Source of the DNA: Alternaria dauci
Lineage: Eukaryota > Ascomycota > Dothideomycetes > Pleosporales > Pleosporaceae
DNA length: 64,000 nt
Direction: 5' to 3'
NCBI RefSeq assembly: GCF_042100115.1
Contig: NC_091276.1
Location: forward strand, 1-64,000
Shown: positions 21,101-30,974 of the stretch, one piece after another
Numbering within the stretch: the stretch's first letter is position 1
How the letters are laid out: the number at the start of each line of letters is the position of its first letter
Notes under the pieces: model-generated
The model's database searches: none
Told to the model about the DNA's origin: nothing
The model's input: the letters and a program-made list of their open reading frames with translations, nothing else
Position numbers and translations under genes: made by a program

Positions 21101-21737
21101 GACAGGGTGCATAACAATAAACCAAGATTCGCGCGTTCCACCCTTTGCAAGACGGAAGGTACGATGCTCCATATCAAACGACAGTCCGTGGCTGTGTTTA
21201 GCGCTGTATGGAGCTCGCCAGTGTTTAAAGCTGATTGTTACGTGGTCGAAGAACGTAGAGAACTTCACAATGGGTTGGAGCGGCCGGCCGATGATAATGA
21301 TAAGGTCGAGGTGGAACTCAGGGATAAATTTGTCCTCAGGCTTGGCTGGTCGGGACCCAACGCGCCTCGATCCGTAGTCTATCGTGTATCGCTTCTGCAG
21401 CATTCCAATAGCCTTACTGCCGTTAAATTCGGGGCTGTCTATCATCTTGATAAATCCCTTCACTACTACGTAGTTACTATATGCGTACAAGTAGGATGCT
21501 CTTAAACTCACCAGGTAGTCGGTGGTCACCTCCGCTGTGGTCAATAGCCCAGGTAAGTTGATTATTCGCTATTGCGTCTTCGTCCCCAAGGCTGCTCTCG
21601 TGGTATTCTTCTCCATCATGCTCGTCAGGTTCTCTATCGTGCTCATCAGGTTGCACATCTTGGTACAGGCCGTCCTCCTCTCCAGCACTGCTGTTATCGT
21701 AATCGCTATCGTTTTGTTGTGCAAGATCTAAAGACAT
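18127..21737 (-). CDS. Unknown 1169-aa protein with Ser/Asp repeat
   Basis: Three exons rebuilt from frame continuity: 21737-21512, 21465-19076 and 19020-18127, with introns at 21511-21466 (GTGAGT donor) and 19075-19021 (GTGACG donor, TTAG acceptor). The ATG at 21737 gives MSLDLAQQNDSDYD. The first ~75 residues are acidic. A large globular part follows, interrupted near the middle by a (D/S)DETSDS/NDLSNS repeat, then a long helical region and a C-terminal part (EYESIFPVFYPEATSGLRSQ and onward). I do not recognise the family and see no catalytic motif. It lies 158 bp downstream of the ParB/DUF3723-like gene on the same strand. The second intron is inferred because two overlapping frames join cleanly only that way; an indel is the alternative. 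Confidence 0.6.
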
Positions 21738-21895
21738 GATGATAAGAACAGTATTATATAAAATAGTACGTTGGCTAAGGGCTGAGGATCTTGTAGGGTA
21801 GATCGATAGATGATGATCGAGAATCACAATATCCAGTGCAGAGGAAAGAGGAGAGGAACAGTGTCTATTGGGTTAGGGCTAGGGTCAGATACGGA

Positions 21896-24163
21896 TTACT
21901 TCCTCCAAGCCCCTCGTTGTTTCTGTCGAGTCTTTTCGCTTGGAGAAGCACTGCCCTCTACAGCTACCTGGTCGCCAAGGGTGTGTTTCTTACGGTGTTT
22001 CTTTCGGGTCTTTTCGCTTAGAGAAGCACTGCCCTTTACAGCTACCTGGTCGCTAAGGGTGCGTTTCTGACGGTGTTTCTCTCGGGCTGCAGCAAGGTCG
22101 CTTAGACTCAAGTCCTCAATCCCCCTGTTTTGAACTTTGGTCTGCTGGGATGCCTTGGGTATGCGCGGCTCAGTTGAGGGGTGAGAAATTAGCTCTGGGG
22201 TAAGCTGGTCCGAACTCGACCGTGCTGAAACGCTACGTGCCGCTTCAGAGACTGTCAGATTGAGCTCTCTCTCTCTGCTAGACTCGGCGTTAGAGTGCCT
22301 TGCGGGCAGCGGAACCTCTTGACTTGTATTATCAGAGTCTTCTAGAGTGTGTCTAGACATCCATTCAGTGATTGCGACCTGAATTGTCTCTAGCAAGTCG
22401 TTTGCTGCCCTAGTAGACTGGAGCGCAGGTTCGTTGACGACTTCAGGGACCTGACAGATAGCATCACACGCGATTTGTGCGATTGTAGGCGTTCGCGCTA
22501 TGTAGGTATCGCTTTGAATTAGGCACGCCAAGTGCTTGTTGTGCAAGGTTGGCCCTGTGAAACTGGTCACAATTGACAGCAGTTCTCTCCACACCTTATG
22601 CTGGAAGCGTGCGCCGTAGTTCTTGATCTCTGCACTTGGGTACTCGTCAATATAGCGGTCTAGTATAGAGCTTGTGAATGCTTCCGCATTTTGCTGTACG
22701 TGTTACAGTACTTCTTGTTGGAGGTCAAGAGATTTTTGATCAGCCTGGCCGGCATGCCTGCTCTGCAGCACGGGCACTAGATACTTCCGCAGTGCGGGTT
22801 TGTTGTTGTCGCTGTCAGACACCTTGGCGGATCCGCTGTTTACCCATTGGCTGACGTGGGTCATAATACTCCTCATAAGCTTCCCCTCTTTCTTCGGGGT
22901 TTTTAAGAGAGCGAGGATGTTTGTGTACGTGTGTGTGGGCTTTGAAAGTACAGTGGAGTATAGCGCATGGTAGGCCTCATTGCTTAGAGTTGGGAAGAAG
23001 CCCTGCCGGCGCGTATGGGAAGGGCCAGGATCCTTGTCTAACTCCTCGCCAGGGTAGAACAGGTCTTGTACGTCATGGGGACTTCGTGCCTGGGGCAGGC
23101 TAGCTAGCGTGTTCCAGTCTGCTAAACTGGCGTCAACCCCATACTGCTTTCGAATAGATGTAGAGATGCGAAGTACGTTCTCAAACGCAGCGAACCAATG
23201 CTAGACAGTAGATTAGCAAGACAGGTCAGAGTATTTCGGCGGCGGGTTACACATACGTCATCTATCCGACAACTAGCCATCCACTCAAAAGTGGAGAGAT
23301 TAAACGTTACCTGCCCAATTGCGGTAGAACACCAACGCGTAAGCAGGGGCTGCCAGTTTTGATTTCTCCACAGGGTAACTAGCCGCCGTATTGGGAACTT
23401 GACGCGGCTACTAAGCTGAAGATGCTCTCTCATCTCTTTCTCAACTGACTTGCTTGAGCCTTAAAAGAGATTGGCGTTTGTGCAGAACAGGCTGGTTAAC
23501 TCGGACCATATCTGGCCATGATTGTCAGGGAGCGTAATATCGGCCCGATTCGCCCGAAGTTTAACACGAGTGTCTGGTGGTAGCGTGTCTAAAAAGGTTA
23601 GGGGCTGTTGTTCACAGTACGCGCGTTAAGGGGCACCCGCCTTTATCGTAGATGCGGCACACCCACCACCTCTCCTCTTCTCCTAACTGCCGAAGGCGAA
23701 GATACTCTTTGAATGCCTCTACACGATGGTGACCCGTAATAAGTTCCGCTGTCCCTCCAGTCACGCTTTTCCAGCTCTTGAACGACGGCCATTCCAATCC
23801 TTCCTTATCCGCAAACGTGGCAGAAGTAACTGTGCTCTGAGCTGGCAATTCCACCTTCAGATGATGAAGCATCTGCTCTACGTGTTCCTTAGAACAGGCA
23901 ATCTGCAGTTGGTGGCTAGGGTCTCGTCGAAGAATACCAGTTTCGTTAAAGATCTCGCAGAGGCGGCGCTGGTGTGCTGTGTCAATAGACCTATTGACAC
24001 CAAAACTCCATTCTGCGCTAAGCGCATCGATTGGAAACTTCGCTATAGCGAGTAGGTATGGCGCAGCTTGTTCGTGGATAGGAGTTGTCTCTTCAATCTC
24101 TGGATCATTCGTACGCTGCCGTTTGCTGTTTTTGGTTAAAACGTTTGCTAGAGGGCGCTTCAT
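21896..24163 (-). pseudogene. ParB/DUF3723-like gene with two in-frame stops
   Basis: Exons 24163-23641, 23588-23257 and 23200-21896 keep one frame of 720 codons. The first intron (23640-23589) needs a GC...AG border, but joining there restores YDKDTLPPDTRVKLRANR; the second (23256-23201) is standard (GTATGT ... TGCTAAT ... CTAG). A ParB-like segment includes NRSIDTAHQRRLCEIF and ELITGHHRVEAFKEYL, followed by KLRANRADITLPDNHGQIW, the pattern I associate with fungal DUF3723-type proteins. The tail is basic (KKHRKKH repeats). In-frame TAA codons at 23463-23461 (LF*GS) and 22705-22703 (VL*HV) both fit CAA-to-TAA changes. It lies upstream of the 1169-aa gene, same strand. The DUF3723 assignment is from memory of family motifs. 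Confidence 0.65.
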
Positions 24164-24309
24164 TGCAACGTTGTTAGAAAGAACACAGAAACTAAGGTAA
24201 GTGGAAAAGAGATAAGAGAAGGTAAGAAAGCAATAGAGAGGTACTACACAAGGTATAAGTAGGCGAGAAGCCGTCTATTCTTGCATAGGCCGCTGTAAGT
24301 CTAGCGGTG

Positions 24310-24660
24310 AGTGTTAGTCACTCTCGCCCCCAAGGGCAGCACCTTACGGCAATCCGCGGCTACTATCTCGCCCCTAGGGGCAGCACTCTACGCCTACTAT
24401 CTCGCCCCCGGGGGCAGCACTCTACGGCTACTATCTCGCCCCCGGGGGCAGCACTCTACGGCTACTATCTCGCCCCCGGGGGCAGCACTCTACGGCTACT
24501 ATCTCGCCCCTGGGGGCAGCACTCTACGGCTACTATCTCGCCCCTAGGGGTAGCACTCTACGGCTACTATCTCGCCCCCGGGGGCAGCACTCTATGCCTA
24601 CTATCTCGCCCCAGGGGCAGCACTCTACGCCTACTATCTCGCCCCTGGGGGCAGCAACTT
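24310..24660. repeat. 34-bp tandem array, block 1
   Basis: About ten copies of a 34-bp unit: CTACTATCTCGCCCC, a GC-rich palindromic centre (CCCCCGGGGG, CCCCTAGGGG or CCCCTGGGGG variants), then GGGGCAGCACTCTACG. Because 34 is not a multiple of 3, all three + frames stay open as low-complexity peptides; these are artefacts. Confidence 0.95.
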
Positions 24661-24799
24661 ACAGCACTCTACATCTACTATCTAGATACTACTATACGCA
24701 CCATCTACGAAGAGTAGACAGGCGGAGGTGCAATTTCACTTATTAGATCTACAGACACAGCATTTCACTAAGCATAACGACAGTAACATTAGCGCTACG

Positions 24800-25365
24800 T
24801 GTACGCCTACTATCTCGCCCCTAGGGGCAGCAACTTACAGCAACTTACCGCAACCCGCGCCTACTATCTCGCCCCTAGGGGCAGCACTCTACGGCTACTA
24901 TCTCGCCCCCGGGGGTAGTAACTTACAGCAACTTGCCGCAACCCGCGCCTACTATCTCGCCCCTAGGGGCAGCACTCTACGGCTACTATCTCGCCCCCAG
25001 GGGCAGCACTCTACGGCTACTATCTCGCCCCCGGGGGCAGCACTCTACGGCTACTATCTCGCCCCTGGGGGCAGCACTCTACGGCTACTATCTCGCCCCT
25101 AGGGGCAGCACTCTACGGCTACTATCTCGCCCCCGGGGGCAGCACTCTACGGCTACTATCTCGCCCCCAGGGGCAGCACTCTACGGCTACTATCTCGCCC
25201 CCGGGGGTAGCACTCTACGGCTACTATCTCGCCCCCAGGGGTAGCAACTTGCAGTAACTTGCAGCAACCCGCGCCTACTATCTCGCCCCTAGGGGCAGCA
25301 CTCTACGCCTACTATCTCGCCCCTAAGGGTAGTACTCTATAGATACTATCTTACCCCTAGGGGTA
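24800..25365. repeat. 34-bp tandem array, block 2
   Basis: About 15 more copies of the same unit, interrupted three times by GCAACTTACAGCAACTTGC/CCGCAACCCGCG spacers (near 24,830, 24,920 and 25,245). The last copies decay with C-to-T changes (CTTACCCCTAGGGGTAG). The array lies between the 3' end of the SNF2-like gene and the ParB/DUF3723-like gene. Confidence 0.93.
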
Positions 25366-25980
25366 GACCTCTATAGCTACTCTCTTACCTCTAACCCTAT
25401 GCTAGTTATACTGTTTACCTCTATAGTATCCTTGTTGGCTTTTGGCTTCTTGGGCGTCTTCGCAGTGTGATATTTGTCGTCCGGGTCAACACCACCAGCT
25501 TCCAGGGTGCGCTTCTCCTTGCGAGCTATCATCTCATCTGCAGTCAGGTCGATGATCTCGTCTTTGTAGGCGTCCGGGAAACCGGCGATTCGGCGTACAC
25601 GGGAAGATTCGGAAGTGGCAGCAATGCCAGCCAGGGCGACGGTAAAAGGCAAAAGGTCCGGCCACCAGTCGTCATCCATACCTTCGGCTTCGCGCATCAG
25701 TCGAACTAGCTCTTGGCCCTTTTCAGAGAAGATGTGGTAGTAATAGTAATCGGCATCATCGCGGGGGGATGAGACGGCTGGGGTACGAATGAACCCATCG
25801 AGGAAATTCGCAGTTGCGCGCTCGACGATTTCGGCTGGGGCGTTCTCTGGGATGAGGTGGCGGGATTCAGGAGCACGGTAGTTGATGAAAGCCGACGCAG
25901 AAGCCAGGGACGCGATCAGATTATCACTGTGAAGATGTTAGCAAGGTCCGAACGTCAAGGCAGACAGTAGCGCCCTCTCT

Positions 25981-26020
25981 TAGGGGTGGCTAGAAAGGTT
26001 TTCTAGGAACCCCTAAGGGG
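25981..26020. repeat. Palindromic element, copy a (SNF2 intron 4)
   Basis: TAGGGGTGGC arm, AGAAAGGTTTTCT core, GAACCCCTAAGGGG arm, wholly inside the intron 26082-25927. Confidence 0.75.
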
Positions 26021-27224
26021 AGGCGGCTGGGAGGAACAATCGTGGTTGTCGACATCGCCAAATCAATAATCGCGTGACTTACGAAAGGAGCTGCTCTGCG
26101 TAAGAGCCACGCACAATCAGGCGGAAAAAGTGACAGTCTAGGAGCTGGCCTCCTCGGTAGGTCCGGCCCCAAACTTGCTGTTCTCGGTTGTCGTTATCTA
26201 GAGTGTCGACCATACAAGCTGCGCGGCAGTCGTTCTGAAGATTGTGTCCGGTGCCGAAGACGGCAGCCGATGCAAACATGGCCCTCGCTTGAATCTTCGG
26301 GTTGTTCTAATCCTCTGCGACGCGTGCTCGCTCCCTGTTGTTATTGCCAGAGTAGACGCTGTAGACGGCTATACAGAGCAGTTCCATAACGGTTTGGGCA
26401 AGCTCCTGGATGATAGGTGTGTTAAACCAATATATAAGCTTCTCGTCGGCCAAAAGGCACCAGTCATTGTACAGACCGATAATGGCCTGCATCTTGGGTG
26501 AGTGCTTGAGGAAGAGTTGAGCGAGATCGGCGTTGGGCATAGACGCAAAGTCGAGCTCAGGGCCCAGGGCGTCACACCCCATGGACCGCGCGGTCTTGAG
26601 GAGCCAGCGAATACGCTCTCCGCGGCCACCAGGCTTCATCCTAGGCAGAGCATCGTAGGCCTTGAAAAGGTCGGACTTGTTGTAGAACCAAGATTCCCTA
26701 TCGCGATTATACTTCTCATCTAGGTTGTCGTCGTCGTCTCCCAGCGAATGATCGACAGGACGCTTCTCGTATGGGACTTCATAATGCAGAAAACCCGTCA
26801 AGGGTAGGAAGTCGATGATCTGTAGAGCGCGGGTCGTGCGAGAGTTGGCGGCGGGAATGTTAGTCCCCAAAGAGACCGAGATATGTGTGGTAAACATCCG
26901 ATTGCGCCAGCGGGCAAGTTGGTTGGTGTACATCCGCTGATCATCGGGGGCGAAGAGGCGCTCCACAGAGTAGACATGCTTTCTAGGCATGGACCTACCA
27001 ATGGTGTTCTCGGAGTTAACAGGGAGGGCGCTCCCAAAGTCTCGACGCATCACAATTTGTTGGAGGGCGGTCTGCGCAGTCATACCCTGGGAGATGCGCT
27101 GCTCGTAGGAGGGGCTAGTGGTGGGAGTGATGAACTTGAGCCAGTTCTTGTACACGAAACAATACTTAAAACTATAAGACGTTAGCACAGCATTAGGCAC
27201 CTGGCCACTGGATATAGAGATACA

Positions 27225-27267
27225 CATAGGGATACGAAGAAAGGTTTCCTAAGTACCCCCATGGGGC
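27225..27267. repeat. Palindromic element, copy b (SNF2 intron 3)
   Basis: ATAGGGATA arm, GAAAGGTTTCCTAAGTA core and ACCCCCATGGGG arm, inside the intron 27303-27172. A run of G (about 13) follows at 27,286-27,298. Confidence 0.7.
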
Positions 27268-28152
27268 AGAGTAGCGATGGAAGGCGGGGGGGGGGGGGCT
27301 TACTTGGGATCCTGTGGGCTCAGTTCGTACGGATTGCTGTGACCGGGGTGGTAGGTAGGGACTTCGCCGCCACACGCGACAGCGTCTTCGTATGCAGCCA
27401 ATGCACGTTGCTCCTCTGCGACGAGCTCGGGTTTCTCCATCAAACGGATATAGCTCCCAAAGTCTTCCATACCTCGGGGTGCTGGATAGCCGCTCAAGAG
27501 AATGTAAGACTTCGGACGTAGCCATCGTAGTGTGCGCCACCAGGAAGACCGATTTCGAAGACCGTCGTGGCACTCATCAGCGAAGACGTAGCCGAAGAGA
27601 TGTGCCAGCGAGTTGAGGATTAGGCGGGGGTCATCTTCTAAGAACTCCGGAAGATTCGCTGGATCGGCTTGCCACTTAGTCGGGTCGAAAGAACCGAGGG
27701 GGATGTTGCGGTCATCACAATAGAGTTGCCAGTTCATCCCGGCTATCTTCCAGTAATTCTGAGGCCCATAGTAACGGGAGAGGAGCTGATACGAGACCAC
27801 GTAGATGGACCGGGTACCGAGCTCATAGTCCTTGTCCCACACAGGATGATCAGGCTTCGGGAAGTCGTTGGCCACTCGATATTGGTTCTTAGCAATGCGC
27901 TTGTCGCCGCCGATGTAGGTGACCTGGAAACATCGACTAAACTTGTTCAGCTCAAGCGCGGTCTGGTGACAGAGACTGGATGAGGTAATATAGAGGGACG
28001 GTCGACTCTCGAGCATGGTAGGGGGGGTCTTTCCGGCCTTGATTGCCTCCAGTCGTTGCTCGGCAATAAGGGCAGCGTTGTCGGGGTCCTGCTGAGCAAG
28101 CCAATTCAGTCGCGTCTAGGAGTCACGTTAGTTTTATACAATGGGGGGTGCG

Positions 28153-28190
28153 ATGGGGGTTCTGAAGAAACTTTCCAAGGTATCCCGAGG
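28153..28190. repeat. Palindromic element, copy c1 (SNF2 intron 2)
   Basis: ATGGGGGTTCT arm, GAAGAAACTTTCC core, GGTATCCC arm. It is one of two copies in the 136-nt intron 28251-28116. Confidence 0.65.
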
Positions 28191-28197
28191 AACATGT

Positions 28198-28242
28198 CCA
28201 TAGGGGGTACACAAGGAAGTTTTTTAACAACCCCCTTTGGGG
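28198..28242. repeat. Palindromic element, copy c2 (SNF2 intron 2)
   Basis: CCATAGGGGGTACAC arm, GGAAGTTTTTTAAC core, AACCCCCTTTGGGG arm, ending within 10 nt of the GTGAG donor. Confidence 0.65.
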
Positions 28243-29886
28243 AAATCTCACCTTTGCGATGGTTCCTCCAGCAATAAAGGTCTTTCCCAAACCAATATGG
28301 TCAGCAACGATCCCGCCGTTGATCCACATCGCCACAAGATGGGTAGCGAGATCTGTGACCCACTTGGTTCCTATCACCTGCCACCATCGCAGCGCGAAGC
28401 TGGTGCCTGGAATCACCTTGTCTTTCATATTTCGGATGTGGGCCTCGATACAGGCCTCGAAGAGGTACTGTGGGCTGTACGCCGCACTGTTCTTCGCTTG
28501 TTCAAAGAGTTTCTTGGTTGGGTTGTCTTTCGGCTCTTTCGGAATGTCCACCATGGCAGAGAGAACGTCGTCTTCGGAGCCCACTTCAATCCTACTCTCA
28601 GCGCGCCGTCGAATATCCTCGTCTGCCTCAGCAGCGAGAGCGGCGACCGGGTCCAGTGCAGTGTTGACGTCGACTTCTGCAGCCTTGGTGATGAGCGTCG
28701 CTACCTCCTTGTTGCGCTCATGCTCTGACTTCATCGCATCTAGGATGGGCTTCTTGCGCTTGTTCTTCATTGGGGCCGTGACAATCTGTCTCATGTGCTC
28801 AAGAGCAGCATTGTGGAGAAGAGCCAAGTTTCGAGCGTAGCACTTGTGCGCTTGGGGGCGCTGCCGGAGGTCCTGGACTTGATCAACGCGAGACCTAGCA
28901 TCCCGCTTCTTGCGCTCAATTTGCTCGGCTTCGAGGGCCAGTTTGGCGGTGGAAGCATCCATGTCCTCCATGTACATCTTGATAACCTCTTCGACGGAGT
29001 AGCCGGCAATGTCGCTGACTTCACGAGGGGCAGTGGAAGCACCGTTGGGAGACGGGGCGTCATCTGGGTCGTCGATTTCGCCAATGAACTCATCTGAGAG
29101 TGGTTGCACTTTGGCCTTCTTCGGCAGACGACCGCCCTTCTTCCTCAAGTTCTGGACAGTCTGTCGGGCGCCGGCCTCTGCTTGCTCTGGTACAGCGTTG
29201 AGCGTTGCGTTCTTGATCGATTGCTGCAGCGCTCGAATAGCGGCTGCCTTTTGCTGTACCTTACGACGAGAGACCAAGTCACGCCGACGCTCAGGGCGCA
29301 AGATCGTAACGATGATCTTCGAGAGGACCCAAAGACAACAAGTCGAGACGACACCCTCCCGGATTTTGGCGACATCGAACACACTATGGTGAGGATCGGC
29401 GAAGATGGACCGAAGGATTATCATGAATCGTGCCCAGTGAAACTCCTCGCTCCAGTCTGTGTAATCGGATGAAGTCGCAGTTAAGAAGAGAGTTTCCCTG
29501 TTCTCGCTGAGGATGTTGGCGACACGCTCGATACCACAGGAGCGCTTGTTAAGTGTGACGTGCTCGGACAGTATTTCGTAGGCCTCGTGGATGGTAGGGT
29601 TATCCAGGACGGTGTCGGTAAGCTGTATGGGGGTGATATGGAGAATCTTGGAACAGAAGGCGCCAACGTTTGTGGTCCAACGGCCGAACTTCTCTCCGTC
29701 AAGAGTTTGGGCTTCGATGTTTGCTGTGATGCGGCGGGCGGAAGAAGACTCGTCATTGTGCTCATCCACACCATCCTTGACGCCGACGGGCATAACATCT
29801 TCTTCAATTTCCAGATCTTCAATGTGGACATCGACATCGACCGCGTCTTCGTCGTCGTCTTCATCAGATAGCGGGGACACTCTGAT

Positions 29887-29931
29887 AATGGGGGTGGTTA
29901 GCAAAGTTTTCAATATACCCCTATGGGGGTG
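29887..29931. repeat. Palindromic element, copy d (SNF2 intron 1)
   Basis: AATGGGGGTGGTTAG arm, CAAAGTTTTC core, ATATACCCCTATGGGGGT arm. It makes up most of a 66-nt intron (29947-29882), and the element's TTAG supplies the CTAAC branch site on the transcribed strand. Confidence 0.75.
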
Positions 29932-30131
29932 AAGTGGGAAACCTTACGGAGGACGCTTCGGGGGCCGGACGGGCTGGTCAGGAGTCTTGGGAGGAGATGG
30001 GTCAACATCCTCCATTGGACTGGAGTCCCGCATGGTGTGCTGAGTTACAGTTGAGCCTTTTGATCGTTGATAGTGTATTCTCTGTGCGTGGAAGTGTCAG
30101 CAACTGTGGCTTCCTGCTCCATGTACCCCCA

Positions 30132-30165
30132 TTGGGGGTATACAGGAAACTTGGCTGGGTATATT
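30132..30165. repeat. Palindromic element, copy e1 (probable 5' UTR intron)
   Basis: TGGGGGTATACAGGAAACTT, preceded by GTACCCCCAT. It lies in the interval between a GTGAGT donor (30,239) and a GCTGAC/CACAG acceptor (near 30,090) on the minus strand. Confidence 0.65.
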
Positions 30166-30173
30166 ATCCTATT

Positions 30174-30200
30174 ATGGGGGTATATAGGAAACTCGGTGAT
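30174..30200. repeat. Palindromic element, copy e2 (probable 5' UTR intron)
   Basis: TATGGGGGTATATAGGAAAC, in the same orientation as e1 and about 40 bp away; the second arm is not preserved. Confidence 0.6.
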
Positions 30201-30239
30201 TGGCGGGGTCGCTGGTTCGGCTGTTTTTGGAGTAGACTC

Positions 30240-30974
30240 ACCTTCTGTCGCTCAGATTGGTGGTGCGTCGCTGTAAAAGCGCCTGCAAGCAATTAATAAT
30301 TGTTTCTGACAGCTTTTGCAAGGATTATACGCACTCTTACGCGTTGTAGCTGCTGTTGCGGTCGCTGTTTCTTTAGATTTGGCGGTGGATTTGGCGTTGT
30401 TGGTTGGTGTTGTTGACTAAGTTCGATAGATGTGGAGAGTGAGAGTCAAGTCAACAGGTCCAAGCGCCCGCGTTTCGCAACTTTCCTGTGTACCCCAAAG
30501 GCGATACCCTATAGTACTCATGTGTTAGATCCCAGTGTAGTGGCGCCTAGCCTAACCCCGGACAGCTGTTCCGCTCTAGTGCCCTGCATTCACTGTACCT
30601 TGCTGTTTTATGTACCCTATTAGTCGGTCCGTTCTTTTGGGTAAGTCCAACTCTTATATTATACGGTAATATTCTCCTTCATTAATAAAATTAGAGAGCG
30701 GGTTCTCACCAGGTCGCTATAGTGTCGTATCTACGTGGTGTTTAGTGAACCGTAATAATATGCTCGTAGACCTTGCTTGAATGCCGGTTTCTCTGTCTAC
30801 ATCGCAGTTAGTATCTTTCACGCCACAACCGTATCGGCACGGGAGAACAAGGCGCCTATGGGGGTCAGAAGACAGGTTTTCTATGTACGCCCAAGCTAAT
30901 ACACTATGTTGACAGCACCTTACCCTTCACCCATTCGGTAGCCTACCGCTGGCTATCAAAACTAGCGGCATCGC
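30240..30974. other. Intergenic between SNF2-like and RecQ-type genes
   Basis: Contains the upstream region of the SNF2-like gene and the 3' flank of the RecQ-type gene. No gene was recognised. One palindromic element (copy f) lies at 30,857. Confidence 0.45.
30857..30893. repeat. Palindromic element, copy f (intergenic)
   Basis: TATGGGGGTCAGAAGACAGG, then TTTTCTATGTACGCCCA. Not within a recognised gene. Confidence 0.7.

Larger units (their letters stand above)
25377..30033 (-). pseudogene. SNF2-like helicase gene with element-bearing introns and one nonsense codon
   Basis: Five exons keep one frame of 1389 codons: 30033-29948, 29881-28252, 28115-27304, 27171-26083 and 25926-25377. All four introns have good borders and CTAAC-type branch sites: 29947-29882, 28251-28116, 27303-27172 and 26082-25927. 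Motifs: FALRWWQVIGTKWV (Q-like), ADHIGLGKT (Walker A), VFADECHD (DECH box), LLSGYPAPRG (motif III position), FASAAVFGTGHNLQ (V) and QQVWGRTYRGGQ (VI). This matches SNF2-type ATPases. One in-frame TAG at 26309-26307 (AED*NNPK), just before motif V, interrupts it and fits CAG to TAG. Every intron contains the palindromic element described in the findings. A probable 5' UTR intron (30239-~30090) carries two more copies. Whether a full protein is made is unknown. Confidence 0.75.

Noticed and set aside
24307..25244. Overlapping + strand frames rich in YYLAPGGSTLR
   Set aside because: A 34-bp repeat keeps all frames open; no promoter or domain supports a gene.
13350..25365. CRISPR array
   Set aside because: The repeats are head-to-tail satellites without unique spacers, in a eukaryotic genome.
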